Numbered from the stretch's first letter, positions 27,352-37,306 are shown. The stretch is DNA of 64,000 nt from Streptomyces meridianus (GCF_023703325.1 NZ_JAMQGM010000029.1:124001-188000); one strand, 5' to 3'. Made by a program: numbers and translations. Notes: generated by a model from the letters alone, not told the origin.

Positions 27352-28857
27352 GTGGACCTGGCATTGGCGCCGGAGACTCTGGCGCGCTGGCAGTTCGGTA
27401 TCACCACCGTCTACCACTACCTCTTCGTCCCCCTGACGATTTCGCTGGCCGCCACCGTCGCCGGCCTGGAAACCGCCTGGGTCCGTACCGGCAGGGCGAA
27501 GTACCTGGGCGCCACCAAGTTCTGGGGCAAGCTCTTCCTGATCAACATCGCCATGGGCGTCGTCACCGGCATCGTCCAGGAGTTCCAGTTCGGCATGAAC
27601 TGGTCCGCGTACTCGCGGTTCGTCGGCGACGTGTTCGGGGCGCCGCTGGCGTTCGAGGCGCTGATCGCCTTCTTCTTCGAGTCCACCTTCATCGGCCTGT
27701 GGATCTTCGGCTGGGACAAGCTGCCCAAGGGACTGCACTGCGCCTGCATGTGGATGGTCTCGCTCGGCACCACCCTCTCCGCGTACTTCATCCTGGCCGC
27801 GAACTCCTGGATGCAGCACCCCGTCGGCTACCGCATCGACCCGACGAGCGGCCGCGCCGAACTCACCGACTTCCTCGCGGTCCTCACCCAGGAGACCACC
27901 CTCGTCGTCGTCTTCCACACGCTCGCTGCGGCGTTCCTCACCGGCGGCGCCTTCGTGGTGGGCATCTCCGCCTACCACCTGCTGCGCAACCGGCACATCC
28001 CCGTGATGCGCGCCTCCCTCCGGGTCGGCCTGGTGATCTGCGTCGTCGGCGGACTGCTCACCGCCGTCAGCGGCGACCAGCTCGGCAAGGTGATGTTCCG
28101 TCAGCAGCCCATGAAGATGGCCGCGGCCGAGGCGCTGTGGGACAGCGAGGCCCCGGCCCCCTTCTCGGTCTTCGCCTACGGGGACGTCGACAAGGGCCAC
28201 AACAAGGTCGCCGTCGAGATCCCCGGACTGCTCTCCTTCCTCGCCCACAGCGATCTCAGCTCCGAGGTCCCCGGCATCAACGACATCAACCGCGCCGAGC
28301 AGCGCGAACACGGTCCCGGTGACTACCGCCCGAACATCCCCACCGCCTACTGGGGCTTCCGCTGGATGATCGGCTTCGGCATGGCGTCCTTCACCATCGG
28401 CCTCGCCCTGCTGTGGCTGACCCGCCGGAAGTTCCTGCTCGCCCCGCACCTGCGCACCGGCGAGGACGAACGGCCCCACCTCGCGCTCACCCGGAGCCGC
28501 GCCCTGGGGACGCGGGCGTCCCGCCGGCTCTGGCAGAGCGCCGTGCTGACCCTCGGGTTCCCGCTGGTCGCCAACTCCTGGGGATGGATCTTCACCGAGA
28601 CCGGCCGCCAGCCCTGGGCGGTCTACGGCGTGCTGCGCACCTCCGACGCGGTCTCCCCCGGCACCTCGCAGGCCGAGGTCGTCACGTCGATGGCCGTCTT
28701 CACGCTGCTGTACGCGATCCTCGCCGTCATCGAGGTCCGGCTGCTCGTCACCTATGCCAAGGCCGGCCCGCCCGAGCTGACCGACGCCGATCTCGATCCG
28801 CCGGCCGGAGTCGGCGGACACGACGACGCCGACCGGCCCATGGCCTTCTCGTACTGA
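27352..28857 (+). CDS. cydA: Cytochrome bd oxidase subunit I
   Basis: The haem-carrying subunit of cytochrome bd quinol oxidase in the membrane. The haem b595/d ligand region is VYHYLFVPLTI near the N-terminus, and the family signature continues with GMNWSAYSRFVGDVFGAPLA and FFFESTFIGLWIFGWDKLP. Length (501) is normal, with a short Q loop. It starts at GTG 27352 behind AAGGAG. cydB follows 19 bases later. Regulation by Rex is expected from the site upstream. Confidence 0.96.
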   Translation: MDLALAPETLARWQFGITTVYHYLFVPLTISLAATVAGLETAWVRTGRAKYLGATKFWGKLFLINIAMGVVTGIVQEFQFGMNWSAYSRFVGDVFGAPLAFEALIAFFFESTFIGLWIFGWDKLPKGLHCACMWMVSLGTTLSAYFILAANSWMQHPVGYRIDPTSGRAELTDFLAVLTQETTLVVVFHTLAAAFLTGGAFVVGISAYHLLRNRHIPVMRASLRVGLVICVVGGLLTAVSGDQLGKVMFRQQPMKMAAAEALWDSEAPAPFSVFAYGDVDKGHNKVAVEIPGLLSFLAHSDLSSEVPGINDINRAEQREHGPGDYRPNIPTAYWGFRWMIGFGMASFTIGLALLWLTRRKFLLAPHLRTGEDERPHLALTRSRALGTRASRRLWQSAVLTLGFPLVANSWGWIFTETGRQPWAVYGVLRTSDAVSPGTSQAEVVTSMAVFTLLYAILAVIEVRLLVTYAKAGPPELTDADLDPPAGVGGHDDADRPMAFSY

Positions 28858-28876
28858 AGGACGTCAGGAGCACACC

Positions 28877-29956
28877 ATGGAACTCCACGACATCTGGTTC
28901 GTGATCATCGCCTTCCTGTGGACCGGGTACTTCTTCCTCGAGGGATTCGACTTCGGGGTGGGGGTGCTCACCGGCCCGCTCGCCCGCGACCGGGCCGAGC
29001 GGCGCGTCCTGCTCAACACCATCGGCCCGGTCTGGGACGGCAACGAGGTCTGGCTGATCACCGCTGCCGGGGCGACCTTCGCCGCCTTCCCCGAGTGGTA
29101 CGCCACGCTCTTCTCCGGCTTCTACCTGCCACTGCTCGCGATCCTGGTGTGCCTGATCGTGCGCGGTGTCGCCTTCGAGTACCGGCACAAGCGCGACGGG
29201 GAACGCTGGCAGGGCAACTGGGAACGCGCGATCCTCTGGTCGTCGGTGCTGCCCGCCGTGCTGTGGGGCGTGCTCTTCGCGAACATGGTGCACGGGGTGA
29301 AACTCGACGCCGACCACGAGTACACCGGGGGCCTCTTCGATCTGTTCCACCCGTACGCGCTGCTCGGCGGGCTGGTCACCTTCGTCCTCTTCACCTTCCA
29401 CGGAGCCGTGTTCACCGCGCTGAAGACGGTCGGCGAGATCCGTACCCGGGCCCGGCGGGCAGCGACCGGGCTGGGCGCGGCAACCGTCCTCCTTCTCTCC
29501 GGATTCCTGAGCTGGACGCAGGCCGACCGGGGGGACGGCGTGACGGCGGCCGTTGCGGTCGGCGCGGTGGTGGCGCTGTCGGGTGCCCTGGCGGCCAACA
29601 CACGGGGACGGGAGGGCCGGGCGTTCGCGCTGTCCGGTGTCACGGTCGCTGCGTTCAGCGCCACACTGTTCCTGGTGCTCTTCCCCGACGTCATGCCGTC
29701 CTCGCTGAACGACGCCTGGAGCCTGACCACTTCCAACGCCTCGTCGAGCCCGTACACGCTGAGGATCATTTCCTGGCTGGCCGCCGTGGCCACCCCGCTG
29801 GTGCTGCTCTACCAGGGGTGGACCTACTGGGTCTTCCGCAAGCGGATCGGCACCCAGCACATCGCGCCCGGGCCCCACGGGCCGGCGGCAGCGGTACCCG
29901 GCCGGCACGGGCCGGCCGAAGCCGCCCCCGGGTCCCGTGCACAGGCCGGCCGCTGA
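28877..29956 (+). CDS. cydB: Cytochrome bd oxidase subunit II
   Basis: The second membrane subunit of cytochrome bd oxidase. The N-terminal LEGFDFGVG segment, the GPVWDGNEVWLI segment and about eight hydrophobic helices are typical of CydB. Length is 359 residues, with a Pro/Gly-rich tail of about 35 residues after the last helix that is less common. AGGAG precedes the ATG. The next gene, cydCD, starts 21 bases later. Confidence 0.95.
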   Translation: MELHDIWFVIIAFLWTGYFFLEGFDFGVGVLTGPLARDRAERRVLLNTIGPVWDGNEVWLITAAGATFAAFPEWYATLFSGFYLPLLAILVCLIVRGVAFEYRHKRDGERWQGNWERAILWSSVLPAVLWGVLFANMVHGVKLDADHEYTGGLFDLFHPYALLGGLVTFVLFTFHGAVFTALKTVGEIRTRARRAATGLGAATVLLLSGFLSWTQADRGDGVTAAVAVGAVVALSGALAANTRGREGRAFALSGVTVAAFSATLFLVLFPDVMPSSLNDAWSLTTSNASSSPYTLRIISWLAAVATPLVLLYQGWTYWVFRKRIGTQHIAPGPHGPAAAVPGRHGPAEAAPGSRAQAGR

Positions 29957-29970
29957 CCGGCGGAGGGGCT

Positions 29971-29984
29971 GTTTCACGTGAAAC
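29971..29984. other. parS site (ParB binding palindrome)
   Basis: GTTTCACGTGAAAC is a perfect 14-bp palindrome and exactly the parS consensus bound by ParB. It spans the GTG start codon (29978) of cydCD. In Streptomyces such sites cluster around oriC, so this supports an oriC-proximal location. I saw no second perfect copy in the window. Confidence 0.9.
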
Positions 29985-32900
29985 CCGTCGATCCGCGCCT
30001 GTGGCGTCATGCCCGGGCCACGCGTGTCTTCCTCGCGGCTGCCGTGGGGCTCGGACTGGCCGGCGCGCTGTTGATCACCGCGCAGGCCGTCCTGATAGCC
30101 GACGTGGTGACCGGGGCCTTCCGGGACGGCGCACCGGCCGCAAGCCTCCGGGGCGCCCTGCTGTTGCTCGCGGCAGTGGCGGCGGGCCGCGCTCTCGTCG
30201 CCTGGCTGACCGAACTCTCCGCTCACCGGGCGAGTGCCTCCGCCAAGTCCGCCCTGCGGATGCGGCTGCTCGAGCACGCCGTCCGGCTCGGCCCCCTGCG
30301 GATCGGCGAACGCCGCGGCGGGGAACTCGCCACCCTGGTCACCCGCGGCATCGACGCCCTGGACGACTACTTCGCGCGCTATCTGCCGCAGCTCGGGCTC
30401 GCGGTGGTCGTGCCGGTCGTGGTGCTGGTGCCTGTCGTCGGGGCGGACTGGGTCTCGGCGGCGGTCATCGTGGTGACGCTGCCCCTGATCCCGCTCTTCA
30501 TGGCGCTCGTCGGCCGGGCCACCCAGGCGCGGATGGACCGTCAGTGGACGGTTCTCTCCCGGCTCTCCGGCCACTTCCTCGACGTGGTGTCGGGACTGGC
30601 GACCCTCAAGGTCTTCGGGCGTGCCAAGGCGCAGAACGAGGCGGTCCGCCGGATCACGGGCGACTACCGGCGCGCCACGATGCGGACCCTGCGCATCGCC
30701 TTCCTGTCCTCCTTGGTGCTGGAGCTGCTGTCGACACTGTCCGTCGCCCTGGTGGCGGTGGGCATCGGGATGCGGCTCGTGCACGGGGACCTGGATCTGC
30801 ACACCGCTCTGATCGTGCTTGTCCTGGCCCCGGAGGCCTATCTGCCACTGCGTCAGGTGGGTGCGCAGTACCACGCCGCGGCCGAGGGAATGGCCGCGGC
30901 CGAGGAGGTCTTCGCGGTCCTGGAAACCGGCCTCCCGGCGGACGGCACGGCCCCGGCCCCGGACGCCCGCTCGGCAGCGCTGCACGTCGAGGGCCTGGTC
31001 GTACGGCACCCCGGACGCTCCGCGCCCGCACTGCCGGAGACGACGTTCACCGTCCGTCCCGGGGAGACCGTCGCCATCAGCGGGCCCAGCGGCTGCGGCA
31101 AGTCGACGCTGCTGCGGACCGTGCTCGGTTTCTGCGAGCCCGCACACGGGCGAGTCCGGTTCGGCGCCGCGGAAGTGGCGGCCGCGCCCGCCGGCCGGTC
31201 GCCGGCCGCCGGCTCCGGCAGTCCCGGCTCCGCCACGGAACCGGAGGGGTGCGGGCCGGCGCAGCGTGTGTCGCGGGAGAGCCTGCACCGGCAGATCGCC
31301 TGGGTCCCGCAGCAACCGCACCTGTTCGCCGGAACCATCGCCGACAACGTCCGCGCGGCGCGACCGGGAGCGGACGACGGGCACGTCGCCCGAGCCCTGC
31401 GGGACGCGGGCGCCGGCGAGTTCGTCCGGGAACTCCCGGACGGCAGCGCCACTGTGCTCGGCGAGGACGGGCACGGCCTGTCCGCCGGGCAGCGCCGGCG
31501 CATCGCGCTCGCCCGGGCGTTCCTCGCCGATCGTCCCCTGCTGCTGCTCGACGAGCCGACGGCGGGACTCGACGGCGGCACCGAGGCCGAGGTCGTCGAG
31601 GCGGTGCGCCGCCTGGCCCGAGGCCGGACAGTCCTCCTGGTCGCGCACCGGCCGGCACTGCTCGCCGTGGCGGACCGGGTGGTCCGCATCGCCCCGGACA
31701 CCGCAGCACCCGATGCGCGGCCGGCGGCCGCGGGAACCGCCCCGGCAGCCGGCGAACCGGGCCCGGCGTACGCACCCGATGCGCCCGGTTCGTCCGGGCC
31801 CGCGGACGGGCCCGGACCGGACGCCCGTCGATCGCCGTCCCCCGCCACCCCTCCCGGACGGACGGTCCCGGCGCTGCGCCGGGTGCGTCGTGGGGCCCGG
31901 AGCCGACGCGGCAGGTTCCTCACGGCTCTCCTCCTCGGCGCCCTCGCGACGGGCAGTGCGGTGGGGCTGGCGGCGGTCTCCGGCTGGCTGATCTCCCGCG
32001 CCTCGCAGCAGCCCCCGGTGCTGTACCTGATGGTGGCGGTCACCGCCACCAGGGCCTTCGGCATCGGCCGAGCGGCCTTCCGGTACGCGGAGCGCCTCGT
32101 GTCGCACGACGCGGTCTTCCGGATGCTCGCCGACCTCAGGGCGGCCGTCCACCGCCGGCTGGAACGTCTCGCCCCCGCCGGTCTCGGCCGGACGCGGCGT
32201 GGTGACCTGCTGTCCCGGCTCGTCGCCGATGTCGACTCGCTCCAGGACTACTTCCTGCGCGGGCTCCTGCCGGCCGGCACCGCCGTGCTGGTGTCCGCAG
32301 CCGCCGCGGGGTTCACCTCCTGGCTGCTGCCCGAGGCGGGCGCCCTGCTGGCGGCCGGGCTGCTCGCCGCCGGGGCCGGCGTCCCGCTGCTCACCGGCGC
32401 GCTCGCCCGGCGCACCCAGCGGCAGCTCGCGCCCGCCCGGGGCGAACTGGCCGCGCGCGTGCTCGATCTGCTGGCCGGGGCGGCCGAGCTGACCGTCGCC
32501 GGTGCGCTCGGCCGTCGCCTCGACGGGATCCGAAGCGCCGACCGGCGGCTGACGGGGATCGCTGCCCGGTCGTCCGCCGCTGCCGGAGCGGGCGCCGGAC
32601 TCACCGCCCTGATCTGCGGGCTCACCGTCACGGGCACGGCCTGGGCCGGGGCCCGGGCCGTGGCGGACGGGCGGCTGCCCGGGGTGGCGCTCGCCGTCGT
32701 CGTCCTCCTCCCGCTCGCCGCCTTCGAAGCCGTCGCCGGGCTTCCCGCGGCCGCCACCCACCGGCAGCGTGCCCGGCGTGCCGCCGAGCGCATCCACGAG
32801 ATCGTCGACGCCCCCGATCCCGTACGGGAACCCGCCTCACCGGCGCCCGTCCCGGAGAACCCCTTCCCGTTCGTGCTGCGCGATCTGACCACCCGTCATC

Positions 32901-33613
32901 CCGGCAGTCCCCGGCCGGCCCTCCACGGCCTCGACCTGGAGATCAACCGTGGCCGGCGGATCGCCGTAGTGGGCCCCTCGGGGTCGGGCAAGACCACGCT
33001 CGCCCACGTTCTGCTGCGGTTCCTGGACCCGGAGTCCGGCACATACACCCTGGCCGGGCGGGACGCCACCGCATGCGACGGGGACGACGTACGGCGGTCC
33101 GTCGGTCTCTGCGCCCAGGACGCGCACGTCTTCGACAGCTCACTGCGGGAGAACCTGCGCCTGGCCCGTCCCGGCGCGAGCGATGCACGGCTGCGCGAGG
33201 CGCTGGCCGGCGCCCGACTGCTGGACTGGGTGGACGGCCTGCCCCGCGGACTGGACACCCTCGTCGGCGAGCACGGCGCCCGGCTGTCGGGCGGACAGCG
33301 GCAACGCCTGGCGCTGGCCCGCGCGCTGCTCGCCGGTTTTCCGGTGCTGCTGCTGGACGAACCGGCCGAGCACCTGGACGTGCCGACCGCGGACGCCCTC
33401 ACCGCCGACCTGCTCGACGCCACCGAGGGCCGCACCACCGTTCTGATCACCCACCGGCTCGCCGGCCTGGAGGCCGTGGACGAGGTCGTCGTCCTGGACC
33501 GGGGACGGGTGGTGCAGCGGGGGACGTACGACCTGCTGGCCGTGGTGCCCGGCCCGTTCCGCAGCATGCTGGAGCTGGAGCTGGAGCGGAGCGCCGAGAC
33601 CGCCCGAGCCTGA
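29978..33613 (+). CDS. cydCD: CydD-CydC fused ABC exporter
   Basis: A 1211-residue fusion of CydD and CydC, the heterodimeric ABC exporter of cysteine and glutathione-type thiols needed to assemble cytochrome bd. Each half has six membrane helices and an ATPase: Walker A GPSGCGKST near residue 368 with signature LSAGQRRR, and GPSGSGKTT near 997 with LSGGQRQR. Both Walker B motifs (LLLLDEPTAG, VLLLDEPAEH) are present. The halves are joined by a Pro/Ala/Gly-rich linker around 565-640. The start codon GTG 29978 lies inside the parS palindrome, behind GGAGGGG. It is the last gene of the Rex-controlled operon. Confidence 0.95.
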   Translation: MKPVDPRLWRHARATRVFLAAAVGLGLAGALLITAQAVLIADVVTGAFRDGAPAASLRGALLLLAAVAAGRALVAWLTELSAHRASASAKSALRMRLLEHAVRLGPLRIGERRGGELATLVTRGIDALDDYFARYLPQLGLAVVVPVVVLVPVVGADWVSAAVIVVTLPLIPLFMALVGRATQARMDRQWTVLSRLSGHFLDVVSGLATLKVFGRAKAQNEAVRRITGDYRRATMRTLRIAFLSSLVLELLSTLSVALVAVGIGMRLVHGDLDLHTALIVLVLAPEAYLPLRQVGAQYHAAAEGMAAAEEVFAVLETGLPADGTAPAPDARSAALHVEGLVVRHPGRSAPALPETTFTVRPGETVAISGPSGCGKSTLLRTVLGFCEPAHGRVRFGAAEVAAAPAGRSPAAGSGSPGSATEPEGCGPAQRVSRESLHRQIAWVPQQPHLFAGTIADNVRAARPGADDGHVARALRDAGAGEFVRELPDGSATVLGEDGHGLSAGQRRRIALARAFLADRPLLLLDEPTAGLDGGTEAEVVEAVRRLARGRTVLLVAHRPALLAVADRVVRIAPDTAAPDARPAAAGTAPAAGEPGPAYAPDAPGSSGPADGPGPDARRSPSPATPPGRTVPALRRVRRGARSRRGRFLTALLLGALATGSAVGLAAVSGWLISRASQQPPVLYLMVAVTATRAFGIGRAAFRYAERLVSHDAVFRMLADLRAAVHRRLERLAPAGLGRTRRGDLLSRLVADVDSLQDYFLRGLLPAGTAVLVSAAAAGFTSWLLPEAGALLAAGLLAAGAGVPLLTGALARRTQRQLAPARGELAARVLDLLAGAAELTVAGALGRRLDGIRSADRRLTGIAARSSAAAGAGAGLTALICGLTVTGTAWAGARAVADGRLPGVALAVVVLLPLAAFEAVAGLPAAATHRQRARRAAERIHEIVDAPDPVREPASPAPVPENPFPFVLRDLTTRHPGSPRPALHGLDLEINRGRRIAVVGPSGSGKTTLAHVLLRFLDPESGTYTLAGRDATACDGDDVRRSVGLCAQDAHVFDSSLRENLRLARPGASDARLREALAGARLLDWVDGLPRGLDTLVGEHGARLSGGQRQRLALARALLAGFPVLLLDEPAEHLDVPTADALTADLLDATEGRTTVLITHRLAGLEAVDEVVVLDRGRVVQRGTYDLLAVVPGPFRSMLELELERSAETARA

Positions 33614-33658
33614 AATTCCTGACTTTCCGTGGCGAAGCGGACTGAATAGGCTCGATGC

Positions 33659-35446
33659 ATGTCGGCGACAGCGGAGTCCCCACGGGCCTCCTCCCCCGCC
33701 CCTGCCCGGACCGGCCGCCACCCGCCCGGAACCGGCGACATGGCCCGGAGCCTCGAGGAACTGCCCGAGGAGCTCGCCGTCCACCTCCCCCGGCTGCTGG
33801 AGGCCATGGTCTCGGTCGGCTCGGGGCTGCAGCTCCACAACACCCTGGACCGCATCGTCGAGACGGCCGCCGGGCTCACGGGCGCGCGGTACGCCGTCAT
33901 CGGTGTCATCAACGACCGCGGGGACGCCCTCGCCGACCTGGTCAGTCACGGTCTGTCGGAGGCGGAGCGGGACCGGATCGCGGCGCTGCCCGACAGCGAG
34001 ACCGGCATCCTCAAGGTGCTCGTCACGGATCCGGCGCCGCTCATGCTGGCCGATCTCGGCGCCGACGCCCGCCGTTCCACCGATTTCCCCCCGCGCAGCG
34101 CGCTGCTGGGCGACTTCCTCGGCGTTCCGGTCCGGGTCGGGGAGGAACTGTTCGGCAGCCTCTACCTGGCGGAGAAGCAGGACGGCGGGGAGTTCAGCGT
34201 CTTCGACCTGCACATGATGAACGTGCTGGCGACGGAGGCCGGCATCCAGATCGGCAACGCCCGGCTCTACGAGGAGGCCCGGCAGCGGGGCCGCTGGATC
34301 GACGGTGCGGCGGCCCTCACCACCGCTCTGCTCTCCGGGGCCGGCGGCGACGCCCGCGCGGACGACGCCCTCGCGGTCGTCGCCGAACAGGGACGCCGGC
34401 TGGCCGAGGCGGTCGCGGGCATCGTGCTGCTCCCGGCCGAGCAGGGCGGCCTGGAGGTCGTGCAGGTCTCCTCCGGTATGCCCGAGGCGCTGGAGGGGCT
34501 GGGGTCGGTCGTGGCGCCCTCCGGCCCGGTGTACGGACGACTGCTGGAGGGCAGGCCGGTCTTCGTGGACGACGCGGCCACCGATCCGCGCATGGTCGCC
34601 CCGCTGGCCGCGCCGTACGGGCCGAGCATGATGCTGCCGCTGCAGAGCGACGGCCGGGTGCTGGGCACCCTGGTGTTGCCGAGGCTGCGGGGCGCCCGCG
34701 GCTTCACGGAGACGGAACGCACGCTCGCCGTGCAGTTCGCGGCCCAGGCCGCTCTGGCGCTGCTCCTGGCGGAGGCGCAGCGCGACCGGGAGCGCCTGGC
34801 GGTCTACGAGGACCGCGACCGCATCGCCCGTGACCTGCACGATCTCGTCATCCAGCGGCTCTTCGCCACCGGGATGATGCTCGAGGGGGCGCAGCGGAAG
34901 GCGATCATCCCGGAGGTGCGGGACGGGATCTCCCGGGCCGTGGACGAGATGGACGTGACGATCCAGGAGATCCGGACCGCGATCTTCGCGTTGCAACAGG
35001 GGCCGGCGGAAGCGCCCTCGGGGCTGCGCACCCGGGTCGAGCGGGAGGTCAACGCGGTGTCGGTGCTGCTGGGGTTCCGGCCGTCAGTCCGGTTCACCGG
35101 CCCGGTGGACCATCTGGTGGGTGAGCAGACCGCCAGGCACCTTCTCGCGGCCCTGCGTGAGGCGCTGTCCAACGCCTTCCGCCACGCCGGTGCGAGCCGG
35201 GTCGAGGTGGTGGTGGACGCCACCGTGAAGCTGCCGGACGGGACCGACGGCGTGCGCCTGACCGTGGCCGACGACGGCGTCGGCCTCCAGGCGACCGGAC
35301 GGCGGAGCGGACTGCGGAACCTGGAGGTCCGGGCCGAGTCGCTGGGCGGCTCCAGCCGGCACGGGCCGGGCATCGGCGAGAACGGCAAGGGCACCCGAGT
35401 GACCTGGGAGGCACCGCTGCGCGGCCGCGACCGGCAGGACCGGTGA
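33659..35446 (+). CDS. GAF-domain histidine kinase (DevS/NarL-type sensor)
   Basis: A 595-residue cytoplasmic sensor kinase with two GAF domains (about 55-200 and 230-370), a HisKA_3 dimerisation helix with phosphorylated His394 in RDRIARDLHDLVIQRL, and an HATPase (about 480-590) with NAFRHAGASRVEV and DDGVGL. This layout is shared with DevS/DosT oxygen and redox sensors. No response regulator gene is adjacent. Its place just after the cytochrome bd genes suggests sensing of oxygen or redox state, but whether the first GAF binds haem cannot be seen. Confidence 0.88.
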   Translation: MSATAESPRASSPAPARTGRHPPGTGDMARSLEELPEELAVHLPRLLEAMVSVGSGLQLHNTLDRIVETAAGLTGARYAVIGVINDRGDALADLVSHGLSEAERDRIAALPDSETGILKVLVTDPAPLMLADLGADARRSTDFPPRSALLGDFLGVPVRVGEELFGSLYLAEKQDGGEFSVFDLHMMNVLATEAGIQIGNARLYEEARQRGRWIDGAAALTTALLSGAGGDARADDALAVVAEQGRRLAEAVAGIVLLPAEQGGLEVVQVSSGMPEALEGLGSVVAPSGPVYGRLLEGRPVFVDDAATDPRMVAPLAAPYGPSMMLPLQSDGRVLGTLVLPRLRGARGFTETERTLAVQFAAQAALALLLAEAQRDRERLAVYEDRDRIARDLHDLVIQRLFATGMMLEGAQRKAIIPEVRDGISRAVDEMDVTIQEIRTAIFALQQGPAEAPSGLRTRVEREVNAVSVLLGFRPSVRFTGPVDHLVGEQTARHLLAALREALSNAFRHAGASRVEVVVDATVKLPDGTDGVRLTVADDGVGLQATGRRSGLRNLEVRAESLGGSSRHGPGIGENGKGTRVTWEAPLRGRDRQDR

Positions 35447-35497
35447 CCGGGGCGCAGCCCGTCGGGGCCGGTGACCGTTCAGGGACGGACCGGCGCG

Positions 35498-36421
35498 TCA
35501 GACCTGTTCGGCGAGGATCCGCTCGATCATCGCGGCCACGCCGTCCTCGTTGTTCGCGTGCGTGATGCCCGAGGTCGCGGCGAGCACGTCGGGATGGGCG
35601 TTGGCCATCGCGTACGAGCGCCCCGCCCAGGTCAGCATCTCCAGATCGTTGGGCATGTCGCCGAACGCCATGACCTCGGCGGGGGCGATGCCGCGCTCGG
35701 CGCAGCAGCGGGCGAGGGTGGCGGCCTTGCTGACCCCGAGGCCGCTGATCTCCAGCAGGGCGGTGGGACTGGAGCGGGTGAAGGAGGCGTGCATGCCGGC
35801 GGACGCGCACCCCAGGCTGAGGAAGGCGTCCGGTGGGAGCTGCGGGTGGTGGGCCAGCAGTTTGAGGATCTGCTGGCCGGCACGCTCGGCGTGCTCGGCG
35901 AGGAGTTCCTCGGCGGGGGCGATGGTCGCCGCGGGATCGAGGTGGAAGGGCGGGTAACCGGGTTCGTAGTGGATGCCGCCGGTGAACTCGACGGCGAAGG
36001 TCGTCGCCGGTTCGGCGGCGCGCAGCGCCTTCACCACGGCATGGGCGTTCTCCCGTTCCAGCGCACGGACCTCGACGATCCGGCCGCCGCTGTGCAGGTC
36101 GACGACTGCTGCGCCGTTGGCGCAGATGGCCAGGCCGTGGCCGTGGACGTGGTCGCTGACGACGTCCATCCAGCGGGCGGGCCGGCCTGTGACGAAGAAG
36201 ACCTCGATGCCGGCCCGCTCGGCGGCGGCGAGGGCGTCGACGGTGCGTTCGGAGACGGTCTTGTCGTCGCGCAGCAGTGTGCCGTCGAGGTCGGTCGCGA
36301 TCAGCCGCACCGGCCGCGGCACGGCGGGCGGTGCCACCGTCTGCGCGGTCCCGTCGGGTGCGGTGTCGGTCTGCGGTCCGGGCCGTCCGAAAGCTGGAGT
36401 CACCACTTCATCTTCGCTCAT
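35498..36421 (-). CDS. Cof-type HAD phosphatase
   Basis: A 307-residue HAD-IIB (Cof) phosphatase. Motif I is [14 protein letters not shown], motif II the Thr of FFVTGRP, and motif [13 protein letters not shown] with MANAH following. These enzymes dephosphorylate sugars, cofactors or related metabolites. The ATG at 36421 is chosen because further upstream sequence is the shadow of another gene; about 40 residues precede motif I. A second member of the same family lies at 45156-45989. Confidence 0.87.
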   Translation of the reverse strand: MSEDEVVTPAFGRPGPQTDTAPDGTAQTVAPPAVPRPVRLIATDLDGTLLRDDKTVSERTVDALAAAERAGIEVFFVTGRPARWMDVVSDHVHGHGLAICANGAAVVDLHSGGRIVEVRALERENAHAVVKALRAAEPATTFAVEFTGGIHYEPGYPPFHLDPAATIAPAEELLAEHAERAGQQILKLLAHHPQLPPDAFLSLGCASAGMHASFTRSSPTALLEISGLGVSKAATLARCCAERGIAPAEVMAFGDMPNDLEMLTWAGRSYAMANAHPDVLAATSGITHANNEDGVAAMIERILAEQV

Positions 36422-36602
36422 CCGGTGGCACGTACGTGCGATTGCCGTCGAAAAACGCCGGTGACCAGCGTGGTTCGTGCGCCGGATGAGGTGGCTGGGC
36501 CGCGTGGGGCCAAAGGCGCGGGTGTCGACGGACACCGGGCCGGTACCGCCCCACGGGCCGATCTCCGCAGGCCCGCCGGGCCCCACCCCGCAGGCTCGGC
36601 GC

Positions 36603-36863
36603 ATGGCGACCTCTGCGCGACTGAGCACCGTGATCCTACCCATATCCCGCTGGAACGACGGGGAACGTGAGGTGTGGCAGCGGGCGGAGGAACTCGGCTT
36701 CCACACGGCGTACACCTACGACCACCTCTCGTGGCGGACCTTCCGCGACGGCCCGTGGTTCGACGCGCTGCCGACGCTGACCGCGGCGGCGTCCGCGACC
36801 TCGCGGATGCGGCTGGGGACCCTCGTCACGTCGGTCAAGCCTCGTTCGCTCATCGCGCGCTGA
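36603..36863 (+). pseudogene. Truncated 5' copy of an LLM oxidoreductase gene
   Basis: The frame from ATG 36603 encodes 86 residues that match the first ~73 residues of the intact LLM-class oxidoreductase at 38178, then diverges (VKPRSLIAR) and stops. Only the first strand and helices of the TIM barrel are present, so it cannot be an active enzyme. It is one arm of a 216-bp duplication. Confidence 0.85.
36617..36832 (+). repeat. 216-bp direct repeat, copy 1
   Basis: This segment matches 38180-38395 with five mismatches and no gap by eye (about 98 percent). It copies the 5' end of the LLM oxidoreductase gene and marks the left side of the insertion scar. Confidence 0.93.
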
Positions 36864-36913
36864 ACTGCGGAAACAGGGGAGGAGTGCACGAAGGGCAGAC
36901 GTGGATGAGGTCG

Positions 36914-37306
36914 TTAGATCGGCTCGACGGCGATGCGAGGAAGGCACAGGCGGCGCAGGTCGTCCGTGTCGCTCGTAATGACGGTGACGTCGCCGTGCTC
37001 CGTATGAGTCGTGGCGGCAAGCATCGCATCGATGGCGTACTTGTGACCGTGCAGGCTTTCCGCGGCGAGCAGTCTGCTCGCCGCACGTGCGATCTCCTCC
37101 GTGACGGGGCGCACCTTGGCCAGGGAAACGGCATGGTCGAACGCCGCCTGCGGCACGTTCGGGTCGCGTGCCTCCACCAGCGTGGCAGCGCTCGTCACGA
37201 CGAGCAGGTCCAGTCTGCGGGCGACGTCCAGCCATACGGTCATGTCACGGTGGCGACGGGAGAGCTTGGAGAGGGCCTCGCTGTCGAGAACGAGAGTCCC
37301 GCTCAT
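36914..37306 (-). CDS. PIN-domain toxin (VapC type)
   Basis: A 130-residue PIN-domain ribonuclease, the toxin of a VapBC pair. Acidic metal-binding residues are in LVLDSEAL (Asp8), SAATLVEA (Glu), KYAIDAML (Asp) and VITSDTDDL. The ATG overlaps the antitoxin stop as ATGA (37303-37306), the standard order with the antitoxin first. It would cleave RNA when freed from its partner. Confidence 0.88.
   Translation of the reverse strand: MSGTLVLDSEALSKLSRRHRDMTVWLDVARRLDLLVVTSAATLVEARDPNVPQAAFDHAVSLAKVRPVTEEIARAASRLLAAESLHGHKYAIDAMLAATTHTEHGDVTVITSDTDDLRRLCLPRIAVEPI

Noticed and set aside
28748..32797. Very long minus-strand frame (1349 codons) over the cyd genes
   Set aside because: It is a Gly/Arg/Gln-rich shadow of cydB and cydCD with no domain similarity.
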